The notes under the pieces are model-generated. The model was not told where the DNA came from. It ran no database searches and saw only the letters and a program-made list of their open reading frames with translations. A program made the position numbers and the translations under genes. This document shows positions 29,888 through 37,537 of a stretch of 38,477 bases of DNA, piece by piece. The stretch lies in assembly GCA_016873715.1 (NCBI GenBank), contig VGWF01000030.1, forward strand, positions 1-38,477, in the 5' to 3' direction. The number at the start of each line of letters is the position of its first letter. The stretch's first letter is position 1. This DNA comes from Lentisphaerota bacterium. Its GTDB lineage: Bacteria; Verrucomicrobiota; Kiritimatiellia; PWTM01.

Positions 29888-31600
29888 ATGAACGGGACGG
29901 GCGATGCGCGGGACTTCCCGATGCCCCCCGGCGCGGCGGCGCTGAACCTGCTGGGGGTCGACTACGCGCACGTGAAGACGGGCGACGGTGGCGATCTCTA
30001 CCTCACGCGATTCGGCGCGCCGTTCGCCGAGCACCTCAAACCCGAGTCGTGGTTCGAGCCGGGCTGGTTCGAACGCAACCGCGAGAAACTGGAGGGGACG
30101 AGCACCGTCTACCGCGTCCGCACGCGCCCCCTCGGCGGGCGCAGCAAGGACATCGTCGTGAAGTGGTGCCGCGTGGGCACGGAGATCCCGGTGGACACCT
30201 TCACGCTGACGAAGTTCGTCGAGGCCGAGTTCAACAGCCCGTACGAGGAGTTCTCGCTGGTGATGGAGATGCGCGCGGACCGATCGACGCCGCGCGTCCG
30301 CACGCACAAGCCGCTGGCGATCTACGTCCCGGCGAAGAAGTTCAAGCCCTGGCAGATCCGCCGCGTCGAGTCGAAGATGGAGCGGATGAAGGCCAAGTTC
30401 CGCGACGTCGAGCTCGACATCTTCCGCCAGTACATCCTGATCTACGAGTGGGTGAAGGGCGTCTCGCTGCCCGAGGCGTTCCTCGCGATGCCCGGGTCGA
30501 TCGACGAACGCCGCGCCCAGATCCGGCGTCTCGCCGGGGAGGGCGTCGGCGACCTGGCGGAGAAGGGATTCCGCGTCCTCGACATCAAGCCGGAGCACAT
30601 GATCGTGCGGCCGCGGCCGCCCGCGGATTTCCTCCGCCGGCGCGACGGGCGGATCGCCTACGCGCTCGTCGACTTCGAGCTGCTTCAGCGCACGCCCGAG
30701 CACGAGAGCGCCGTCGCTTCGGCGCGGCGCGCCGCCTATCTGCGGCACCAGAAGGACCGCTTCGCGGCGCCCTCGTCCGTGCCGCTCCCCCCGCACCTGA
30801 GGGCGGCGAGCGTGTTCGGCATCGACTACATCTGCGGGCACACGGAGAGCACGGGCGGCGAGCTGTGGGTGGTCGGCCGCGATCCCGAGCTCTTCGATTA
30901 CTTCCTGCCCGAGCGGTGGCGGCGGACGCCGCGCGAACGCCTGTCCGACGCGCGCGAGGTCTGGAAGACGCGCACGAAGGACCAGGTCAACCTTGTCTGG
31001 AAGGTCTCGCGCGTCGGCGAGGTGCCCGAGCCCGACCCGGCCGGCCCCCGCGCCGCGCGCATCCGCGAGCACGGCTTCAACAGTCCGTTCGAGGAGTTCG
31101 AGATCGCCCTCCGCCTCGCGCGCGACGGCGTGCCGGTCGTCTACCCCCGCGCCATCTACATGACCGGCCAGGAGGCGGCCGGCGCCGCGGCCTATGCCGC
31201 CGACACCCGCCGGTACGACCGCGACGCGGCGATCCCGGGGCCCGACGGACGCCCCGCCCTGCGCCGCGACCACAACTACATCACCGTGTGGGGCTACTGG
31301 AACGGGGCCGACGAGACCCTCGCCACGCGCGATGTCGCCGTCTGCTCGCCCCTCAGCCTCGCCCGCGCCCTCGCCGGGGGCCGCGTCACGGCGGCCGAGC
31401 ACGACGCCCTCCTCGCCGGCGCCGCCGAGGCCCTCGCCCGCGCGGGCTACGAGGACCTCAACCTCGGGGGCGGCCACCTGCTGCTTTCCGTGCCGCCGCA
31501 GGGCGGCTTCCTGCTCGGCGACGACGGCCGCCCGGTCGTGCGCTGGTGCAACTTCAGCCTGATGCGGGCGCGGGCCACGGCGTCAACGCCCGCGGCTTGA
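29888..31600 (+). CDS. Tandem protein-kinase-like/pseudokinase-like protein, unrecognised family
   Basis: The 570-residue soluble protein is an internal duplication. Half 1 (about 14-275) has VVKW (K92), FNSPYEEF (115-122), a hinge-like ILIYEWVKG (183-191), a catalytic-loop-like LDIKPEHMIV (D232, K234) and VDFE (D262), matching the order VAIK, helix-C Glu, hinge, HRD..N and DFG of protein kinase folds. Half 2 (about 300-560) repeats FGIDY, VWKV (K372), FNSPFEEF (397-404), ITVWGYWNG, then EDLNLGGGHLLLS and NFS (555-557), where the catalytic residues are lost. I infer an active lobe joined to a pseudokinase. Substrate and family are unknown; a sugar or lipid kinase of the LPS-kinase type is possible. 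ATG 29888 follows GGGAGG; the GTG at 29861 is an alternative. Confidence 0.75.
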   Translation: MNGTGDARDFPMPPGAAALNLLGVDYAHVKTGDGGDLYLTRFGAPFAEHLKPESWFEPGWFERNREKLEGTSTVYRVRTRPLGGRSKDIVVKWCRVGTEIPVDTFTLTKFVEAEFNSPYEEFSLVMEMRADRSTPRVRTHKPLAIYVPAKKFKPWQIRRVESKMERMKAKFRDVELDIFRQYILIYEWVKGVSLPEAFLAMPGSIDERRAQIRRLAGEGVGDLAEKGFRVLDIKPEHMIVRPRPPADFLRRRDGRIAYALVDFELLQRTPEHESAVASARRAAYLRHQKDRFAAPSSVPLPPHLRAASVFGIDYICGHTESTGGELWVVGRDPELFDYFLPERWRRTPRERLSDAREVWKTRTKDQVNLVWKVSRVGEVPEPDPAGPRAARIREHGFNSPFEEFEIALRLARDGVPVVYPRAIYMTGQEAAGAAAYAADTRRYDRDAAIPGPDGRPALRRDHNYITVWGYWNGADETLATRDVAVCSPLSLARALAGGRVTAAEHDALLAGAAEALARAGYEDLNLGGGHLLLSVPPQGGFLLGDDGRPVVRWCNFSLMRARATASTPAA

Positions 31601-31631
31601 TTGCACCGCGCGAATCGCCCACCATGCGCGC

Positions 31632-32543
31632 ATGAGCACAGCCGATGCCCTCAGCCGCCGTTCGTTCCTCGCCCGCGCGATCCGGGCCTCCGCGATCCTC
31701 GCCGCGGGGCGCACCGTCGCCGCGCCGGCCGCCACGCCCTGGCCGCCGCCGATCGCGGTGTTCAGCAAGCTCTACCAGGAACTGAAGCTCGACTACGACA
31801 AGGCCGCCGAGATCACCGCGGCCGCGGGGCTGGCCGGGATCGACTGCCCGGTCCGCGCCAAGGGCGAGATCGAGCCGGAGAAGGCGGCCGACGAGATGCC
31901 GCGCTACGCCGAGGCCCTCCGCAAGCGCGGCGTCGGGATGCTGCTGATCACCTCGGACCTTCTCTCCGCCGACTCGCCGCACGCCGAGTCCGTCCTCCGC
32001 GCCGCGAAGAAGCTCGGCATCGGCCAGTACCGCCTTGGCTTCCGCAGGATCCCGAAGACCGGCGGACTGGACCTCGACGCGATTCGCGCGGAGCTGAAGA
32101 GCCTGGCCGCCCTGAACCGCGCGGTCGGCATCACCGGCGCCATCCAGAACCACTCCGGCGCCTACGTCGGCGGCGACCTGGCCCAGATGCACGATCTCGT
32201 GAAGGACCTCCACCCCGACGAGATGGGCGTCGCCTTCGATCTCGGCCACGCGATCGTCACGCACGGCGCCGACTGGCCGCAGCACTTCGACCGCCTCGCG
32301 CCGCACATCCGCATCGCCTACGTGAAGGACGTGATCCCGCCCAAGCAGTGGCTCGCGCTCGGCAAGGGCGAGTTCGAGAAGGCCGGCTGGTTCCCGCGCG
32401 TCCGCAAGCTCAACCTCCGCGCCCCGATTTCGCTCCACATCGAGTACGACTGGGCCGCCGGCGCCGCGAAGACCTACGACGGCATGCTCGCCGCCCTCCG
32501 CGCCGACACGGATACGCTCAAGCGGTGGATGGCGAAGGCGTGA
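31632..32543 (+). CDS. Tat-exported xylose-isomerase-like TIM-barrel protein
   Basis: The 303-residue protein starts with a twin-arginine signal, LSRRSFLARAIRASAILAAG. The mature part is a sugar phosphate isomerase/epimerase (AP endonuclease 2-like) barrel; likely metal-site stretches are IQNHSGAYVGG, VAFDLGHAIV, IAYVKD and SLHIEYD. Export through Tat suggests it folds with metal before transport and acts on a periplasmic sugar. Many PVC genomes have large sets of such proteins with unknown substrates. It ends 7 bases before the CydD gene. Confidence 0.85.
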   Translation: MSTADALSRRSFLARAIRASAILAAGRTVAAPAATPWPPPIAVFSKLYQELKLDYDKAAEITAAAGLAGIDCPVRAKGEIEPEKAADEMPRYAEALRKRGVGMLLITSDLLSADSPHAESVLRAAKKLGIGQYRLGFRRIPKTGGLDLDAIRAELKSLAALNRAVGITGAIQNHSGAYVGGDLAQMHDLVKDLHPDEMGVAFDLGHAIVTHGADWPQHFDRLAPHIRIAYVKDVIPPKQWLALGKGEFEKAGWFPRVRKLNLRAPISLHIEYDWAAGAAKTYDGMLAALRADTDTLKRWMAKA

Positions 32544-32550
32544 CCGCCGC

Positions 32551-34293
32551 ATGAAGTTCGACCGGAGGCTGCTGCGGTGGACCCTCGGCGCGCGCGGCCC
32601 GCTCGCGGGCGCCGTCGCGGGGGGGTTGGTCTCGACGCTGCTGGCCGTCGCCCAGGCGACGATGATCGCCCGCATCCTGGGCGCCGTCTTCCTGCGCGGG
32701 GCGCGGGCGGAGGCCACGATGGGGGACCTGGCCTGGCTCGCCGCGGCCACCGTGCTGCGCGCGCTCGCCGGGGCCTCCGGCGCCGCTGCGGCCGCCCGCG
32801 CCGCCGCGCGGGTCAAGTCGTCCGCGCGCGAGGCCCTGCATGCCCACCTGGTGCGCCTCGGTCCGGCCGGCCTCGCGGCCGAACGCAGCGGGGAGCTTGC
32901 CACGACGCTGTCCCGCGGCGTCGAGGCGCTGGAGCCCTTCGCCTCCCAGTTCGTCCCGCAGGCCTTCCTCGCGGCGCTGGCCCCCCTGGCGGTGCTGGCG
33001 TTCGTCATCCCGAAGGACTGGCTCTCGGCCCTGATCTTCGCCCTGACCGGCCCGCTGATCCCCGTCTTCATGGCGCTGATCGGCATCGCCGCGGAACGGC
33101 GCACGCGGACGCAATGGCTCGTGCTCGGCGTGATGGGCGCGCGGTTCCTCGATACGCTGCAGGGCCTCGCCTCGCTGCGCCTTCTCGGACGGGCGCGCAG
33201 CCAGGCGCGGGAGATCGCGGAGGCGAGCGAGGAGTTCCGGCGCGCGACGATGAGCGTCCTGCGGGTCGCCTTCCTCTCGTCGCTGACCCTGGAATTGCTG
33301 GCGGTCCTCAGCACGGCGCTGGTCGCCGTGGTCATCGGCGTCCGCCTTCTCAAGGGCGGAATCGACTTCGAACCCGCGCTGGCGGTCCTGATCCTCGCGC
33401 CGGAGTTCTATGGCCCCCTGCGGGCCCTCGGTGCGCGCTTTCACGCCGGCGTCGAGGGCGCCGTCGCCGCGAGCCGGATGTCGGAGATCCTGGACACCCC
33501 CCCGCAGGTCCGGGTCGCCGCCGTCCCCGCCGTCCTGCCGCCGCAGGCGGCGCCTCCGTCGATCCGGTTCGACGACGTCCGCTTCGCCTACGACGGCGGC
33601 GCGCGCCCGGCGCTGCTCGGCGCCTCCTTCGAACTCCCCGCGGGGCGGATCACCGCGCTCGTCGGCGCCAGCGGATCGGGCAAGACCACCGCCGCGCGGC
33701 TGCTGCTGCGGTTCCTCGACCCGACCTCGGGGCGCATCGTGGCGGACGGGACCGACATCGGCCCGCTGGACCCCGACGCATGGCGCGACCGCATCGCATG
33801 GGTGCCGCAGCGCCCGCACCTGTTCCACGGCACGCTCGCGGACAACCTGCGCATGGCCCGGCCGCATGCGTCGGACGCCGACCTGCGGCGCGCCGCCGCC
33901 GCGGCCGGACTGGAGACGCTGCTGTCGCGCCTGCCCCGCGGACTGGAAGCGCCCGTCGGAGATCGCGGCCAGCGCCTGAGCGGCGGGGAAGCCCAGCGCC
34001 TGGCCCTCGCGCGCGCCTTCCTTCGCGACGCGCCCATCGTGATCCTCGACGAGCCGACCTCGTACCTCGACGCGGAGTCCGAATCGCTCGTCCGCGCGGC
34101 GATCGACCGTCTCGCCGCCGGCCGCACGACGCTCCTCATCGCGCACCGCCTGAACACCGTCCGCTCCGCCGCGCAGGTCGTCGTCCTCGACGCCGGCCGC
34201 GTCGTCGAGGCCGGCCCGCCGGCGGACCTCGCCGCGCACGGGGACGGCCGCTACGCGGCCATGCTGCACGCCTTCGAGGGGGCCACGGCATGA
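32551..34293 (+). CDS. cydD: ABC exporter subunit CydD
   Basis: The 580-residue protein has an N-terminal six-helix ABC exporter domain and a C-terminal ATPase with Walker A GASGSGKTT, signature LSGGEAQRLALARAF, Walker B IVILDEPTSYLD and a switch histidine in IAHRLNTV. With CydC it exports cysteine or glutathione (and affects heme handling) needed for cytochrome bd maturation. The pair shares an ATGA overlap. Confidence in CydD rather than another heterodimeric exporter comes from the paired layout and the transmembrane motif LARGxE-like region TTLSRGVEALEPF. Confidence 0.87.
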   Translation: MKFDRRLLRWTLGARGPLAGAVAGGLVSTLLAVAQATMIARILGAVFLRGARAEATMGDLAWLAAATVLRALAGASGAAAAARAAARVKSSAREALHAHLVRLGPAGLAAERSGELATTLSRGVEALEPFASQFVPQAFLAALAPLAVLAFVIPKDWLSALIFALTGPLIPVFMALIGIAAERRTRTQWLVLGVMGARFLDTLQGLASLRLLGRARSQAREIAEASEEFRRATMSVLRVAFLSSLTLELLAVLSTALVAVVIGVRLLKGGIDFEPALAVLILAPEFYGPLRALGARFHAGVEGAVAASRMSEILDTPPQVRVAAVPAVLPPQAAPPSIRFDDVRFAYDGGARPALLGASFELPAGRITALVGASGSGKTTAARLLLRFLDPTSGRIVADGTDIGPLDPDAWRDRIAWVPQRPHLFHGTLADNLRMARPHASDADLRRAAAAAGLETLLSRLPRGLEAPVGDRGQRLSGGEAQRLALARAFLRDAPIVILDEPTSYLDAESESLVRAAIDRLAAGRTTLLIAHRLNTVRSAAQVVVLDAGRVVEAGPPADLAAHGDGRYAAMLHAFEGATA

Positions 34294-36170
34294 AGGGCAG
34301 GCACGAGACCGATCCCAAGCCGGAAGTCCGCACGTCCGAAACGGACGGCCTGTCTGGATCATCCGGATCTCGCATTTCGAACTCCTTTCGTGCTTCGGGA
34401 TTCCGGTTTCTTGCTTCCTCCCGGCCCCTCGTCCGCGCCCTCGCCCTGGCGGCCCCGGAATGGCGCTGGATGCTCGGCGGTGCGGTGCTGGCGCTGCTGA
34501 CGGTCGGCGTCGGCGTGGCGCTGACGATGACCTCCGCGTTCCTGATCGCGACGGCGGCGCTGCGGCCGTCGATCGCCGACCTGCGCATCGCGGTCGCGGG
34601 CGTCCGCTTCTTCGGCACGTCGCGCGGCGTGCTGCGATACCTGGAGAGACTCGTCACGCACGAGGCGACGTTCCGGATCCTCGCGCGGCTGCGCACATGG
34701 TTCTGCGGGCGGCTGATCCCGCTCGCTCCGGCGCGCCTCCACGCGGAACGGAGCGGCGACCTCCTGAACCGCGTCGTCGCGGACGTCGAAAGCCTCGAGC
34801 ACGTCTACCTGCGCCTGCTCGCCCCGCCGTTCGTCGCGCTGTCCGCCGCCGTTTTCGCCGGCGCCTTCTTCGGCCGCCATGACCCCCGGATGGCCTTCGC
34901 GATTCTCACCGGCCTCGCGATCGCGGGCGCCGCCGTGCCCGCGGCGACGCGCGCGCTGGGACGCGCCACCGGACTCGCAATCCTCGGCGTGCGGAGCGAG
35001 TACCAGGCGCTCGCGATCGACGGCGTGCAGGGGCTCGCCGACCTCGTCGCGTTCGGCCGCGCCGCGGGACACCGCGCGCGCCTGGATGCCCTGGCGTCGG
35101 ACTGGGCCCGCCTGCAGCGGCGCATGTCGACCCTGACCGGACTCCACGAGGCGCTCACCGGCCTCTGCGCGGGCGCCACCGTCATGGCCATCCTCGGGCT
35201 TGGCGCGCCGATGGTGGCGGACGGCCGCCTCGGCGGCGTCACGCTCGCGGTGCTGGCCCTCGGGACCCTCGCGGTCTTCGAGGCCGTCGCCCCGCTTCCG
35301 CCGTCGTTCCAGTTCCTCGACCAGGCCGCCGGCGCCGCCGACCGCCTCTTCGCCCTCGCCGACCGGCCGCCTGCGGTCGCCCCGCTCTCGCCGGACGCCC
35401 GGCGGGCCGCGCCGGCCCCGGGCGCGATCGAGTTCGACGGCGTCACGTTCTCGCACGATCCGGCGGACGGCCCGGTGCTCCGCGGCCTCGATCTTCGCAT
35501 CGAGGCCGGCGCACGCGTCGCGATCGTCGGTCCCAGCGGCGCGGGCAAGACGACGCTCTCGCACCTTCTCGTCCGGTTCCTCGATCCCGACGCGGGCGCG
35601 GTCCGGATCGGCGGGGTCGACCTGCGGACGCTCGACACCGACGCGCTGGTCGGCACGGTCACGGTCGCGCCGCAGCATCCCTGGCTCTGCAACGGGACGG
35701 TCCGCGACCAGATGCGGCTGGCGCGGGAGGACGCCGGCGACGAAGCGCTCCGCGCATGCGCACGCGCCGCCGGCGCCCTGGAGTGGATCGAGTCGCTGCC
35801 GTCCGGCTGGGACACGCGTCTCGGCGAGCAGGGCCTCCTCCTGAGCGGCGGCCAGCGGCGGCGCCTGGCGCTCGCGCAGGCGCTGCTGCGCGACACGCCG
35901 GTCTACGTCTTCGACGAGCCGACGGCCGACCTCGATCCCGAGTCCGCCGGACGCGTGATGGAGGCCCTCTGGTCCCTCGCCGGAAGGACGGTCCTCGTCA
36001 TCACCCACCGCCTGACAGGCCTCGACCGGGCCGACGAGGTCGCCGTGCTTTCGGGTGGCCGCATCGTCGAACGCGGGCGCCACGCCGATCTCCTCGCCCG
36101 CGGCGGTCTCTACCGCACCCTCCACGCCCTGCAGCGGCAGGCCGAGACCCTCGGCACGCCGGAGGCGTGA
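34290..36170 (+). CDS. cydC: ABC exporter subunit CydC with extra N-terminal segment
   Basis: The 626-residue protein has the exporter membrane domain starting near residue 45 and an ATPase with GPSGAGKTT, LSGGQRRRLALAQAL and VYVFDEPTADLD. LRYLERLVTHEATFRIL and RSGDLLNRVVADVESLEHVYLRLLAP are typical CydC landmarks. The first 45 or so residues, rich in Ser, Arg, Phe and Gly, are encoded by a stretch with lower GC and short palindromes (34310-34425) and look like a repeat captured into the frame rather than family sequence. The gene converges with RhaT 7 bases away. Confidence 0.87.
   Translation: MKGRHETDPKPEVRTSETDGLSGSSGSRISNSFRASGFRFLASSRPLVRALALAAPEWRWMLGGAVLALLTVGVGVALTMTSAFLIATAALRPSIADLRIAVAGVRFFGTSRGVLRYLERLVTHEATFRILARLRTWFCGRLIPLAPARLHAERSGDLLNRVVADVESLEHVYLRLLAPPFVALSAAVFAGAFFGRHDPRMAFAILTGLAIAGAAVPAATRALGRATGLAILGVRSEYQALAIDGVQGLADLVAFGRAAGHRARLDALASDWARLQRRMSTLTGLHEALTGLCAGATVMAILGLGAPMVADGRLGGVTLAVLALGTLAVFEAVAPLPPSFQFLDQAAGAADRLFALADRPPAVAPLSPDARRAAPAPGAIEFDGVTFSHDPADGPVLRGLDLRIEAGARVAIVGPSGAGKTTLSHLLVRFLDPDAGAVRIGGVDLRTLDTDALVGTVTVAPQHPWLCNGTVRDQMRLAREDAGDEALRACARAAGALEWIESLPSGWDTRLGEQGLLLSGGQRRRLALAQALLRDTPVYVFDEPTADLDPESAGRVMEALWSLAGRTVLVITHRLTGLDRADEVAVLSGGRIVERGRHADLLARGGLYRTLHALQRQAETLGTPEA
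34310..34425. repeat. Repeat-like low-GC insert at the 5' end of cydC
   Basis: This stretch contains short inverted repeats such as GTCCG-AAA-CGGAC (34336-34348 region) and ATCCGGAT, and its base composition is clearly more AT-rich than the flanking exporter genes. It encodes an Arg/Ser/Phe-rich segment before the first membrane helix. I know of no matching domain. Confidence 0.5.
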
Positions 36171-36177
36171 CGCGTAC

Positions 36178-37245
36178 CTATAACCCGGCGGCGTCGCCGA
36201 GATGGTTCCCGTAGGTCAGCAGCAGCACCGCGGCGACGAGCACGAACAGGGCGACGGCGATCGCGCGGTGCGTCCGGTTCCGGCACCCGCGCCACTCGCG
36301 GAAGGCGACGCCGACGAGGTTGCTGAAGAGCACGAGCATGATCATGTGGATCGCCCAGCTCGTGAACCTGTAGGTCCCCATCCGCACGTGGCCGAGGTTG
36401 TAGAAAAAGAACTGGCCGTACCAGAAGAGCCCCGTGACGAACGACATCAGGTAGTTCATCGACAGCGCGCCGCCGCCCGCGTCCGGCCCCGCGCGCAGCA
36501 GTTCGCCGAACGTCCGCCCGCGCAGGTGCAGCAGCACGCAGTAGGCCGCCGAGGTCAGGAACGCGCCCGTGTTGGAGAAGATGTAGGTCACGTTGCCGCG
36601 GAACACGCCCGCGCCGTGCGCGGAGGCGACGTCGGCGATCGGCTCGCCGGCCTCGAGCGAGAAGCCGTAGACCGCCGACAGCACCCCGGCGAGCAGCGAG
36701 AGCAGCAACCCGCGCAGCAGGCGGAATTCGCCGCGGGTGCCGGCCGCCGTCAGGTCGGTCTCCTTCATCCGGCCCGCCCAGCCGGTCATCGCGATGCCCA
36801 GCGTGCCGACCGCGATGCCCGCGACGACCCAGTCCGCCCCGGCCCGCTGCAGCGTCGCGGCCAGCGTCCCCTTCACGAGCGGCGGAATCAGCGTTCCGAG
36901 CACGCTGGAAAGCCCGACGGCGATCGCGTAGGTCAGCGAGAAGCCGATGTGGCGGATCGAGATTCCGAACGCCGTCCCTCCGATCCCGTACGCCGCCCCG
37001 AGCAGGAACGACCGCGCCATCGCCTCCCGCGGCGCCTCGCGCAGCACCGCGCCCAGCTCCGGGATCGTCAGCCACGCGCCGAGGATCGGCAGCAGGAACC
37101 AGCAGAACGACGCCTGCACGAGCCAGTACGTCTGCCACGACCAGCCGCGCACCTTCTTCTGCGGCGCGTAACACGTCGCCGCGAACCCCGCCCCGACGGC
37201 GTGGAGCCCCACCCCCAGCAGCGGATTCGATGTCACCGGATTCAT
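36178..37245 (-). CDS. rhaT: L-rhamnose-proton symporter family protein (RhaT)
   Basis: The 355-residue protein is a ten-helix membrane transporter of the DMT superfamily. The N-terminal GVGLHAVGAGFAATCYAPQKKVRGWSWQTYW and the LGAAYGIGGTAFGISIRHIGFSLTYAIAVGLSSVLGTLIPP region are characteristic of RhaT. It imports L-rhamnose with protons. A strong GAGGAGG lies before ATG 37245. It probably belongs with the rhamnosidase at 1316 and with the sulfatase and gene remnant upstream on the same strand. No rhamnose isomerase or kinase is in the window. Confidence 0.9.
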   Translation of the reverse strand: MNPVTSNPLLGVGLHAVGAGFAATCYAPQKKVRGWSWQTYWLVQASFCWFLLPILGAWLTIPELGAVLREAPREAMARSFLLGAAYGIGGTAFGISIRHIGFSLTYAIAVGLSSVLGTLIPPLVKGTLAATLQRAGADWVVAGIAVGTLGIAMTGWAGRMKETDLTAAGTRGEFRLLRGLLLSLLAGVLSAVYGFSLEAGEPIADVASAHGAGVFRGNVTYIFSNTGAFLTSAAYCVLLHLRGRTFGELLRAGPDAGGGALSMNYLMSFVTGLFWYGQFFFYNLGHVRMGTYRFTSWAIHMIMLVLFSNLVGVAFREWRGCRNRTHRAIAVALFVLVAAVLLLTYGNHLGDAAGL

Positions 37246-37312
37246 GGTCGCCTCCTCAGGGCTGCTTCCCCGTCCTCGTCTTCGGCTTCAGCCGGTTCGC
37301 CGGCGGATGGCC

Positions 37313-37522
37313 TTACCCGTCGGCCGGGTGGCGCCGCGGGGCCGTGCGCCTGCCGTCCGGCACCCGTTCGTCCCACTCGGTCAACGGCCTGATCGTAGCC
37401 GGGGCCGCGTCGGACCGGAAGCGCAGTCTCACGGCCTGCGTCGGACGCACCGGGAACTCGAAGACCGGCCCGCCGGCGAGCCGCGCGCGACGGCCGCCGA
37501 CCCGAGAGTGTCGCGGGGACAA
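37313..37522 (-). pseudogene. C-terminal remnant of an unidentified protein
   Basis: A reading frame ending at 37313 has typical host codon use (G or C in nearly every third position) and reads sensibly as ARLAGGPVFEFPVRPTQAV followed by RPLTEWDERVPDG, like the C-terminal beta-sandwich end of an exported glycosidase. It has no believable N-terminus: upstream of about 37522 the sequence changes in composition and runs into the sulfatase gene. It may be a truncated gene left at a junction. The rest of the gap 37246-37537 holds nothing else I can support. Confidence 0.45.
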
Positions 37523-37537
37523 CGACGCGCTCGAAGT

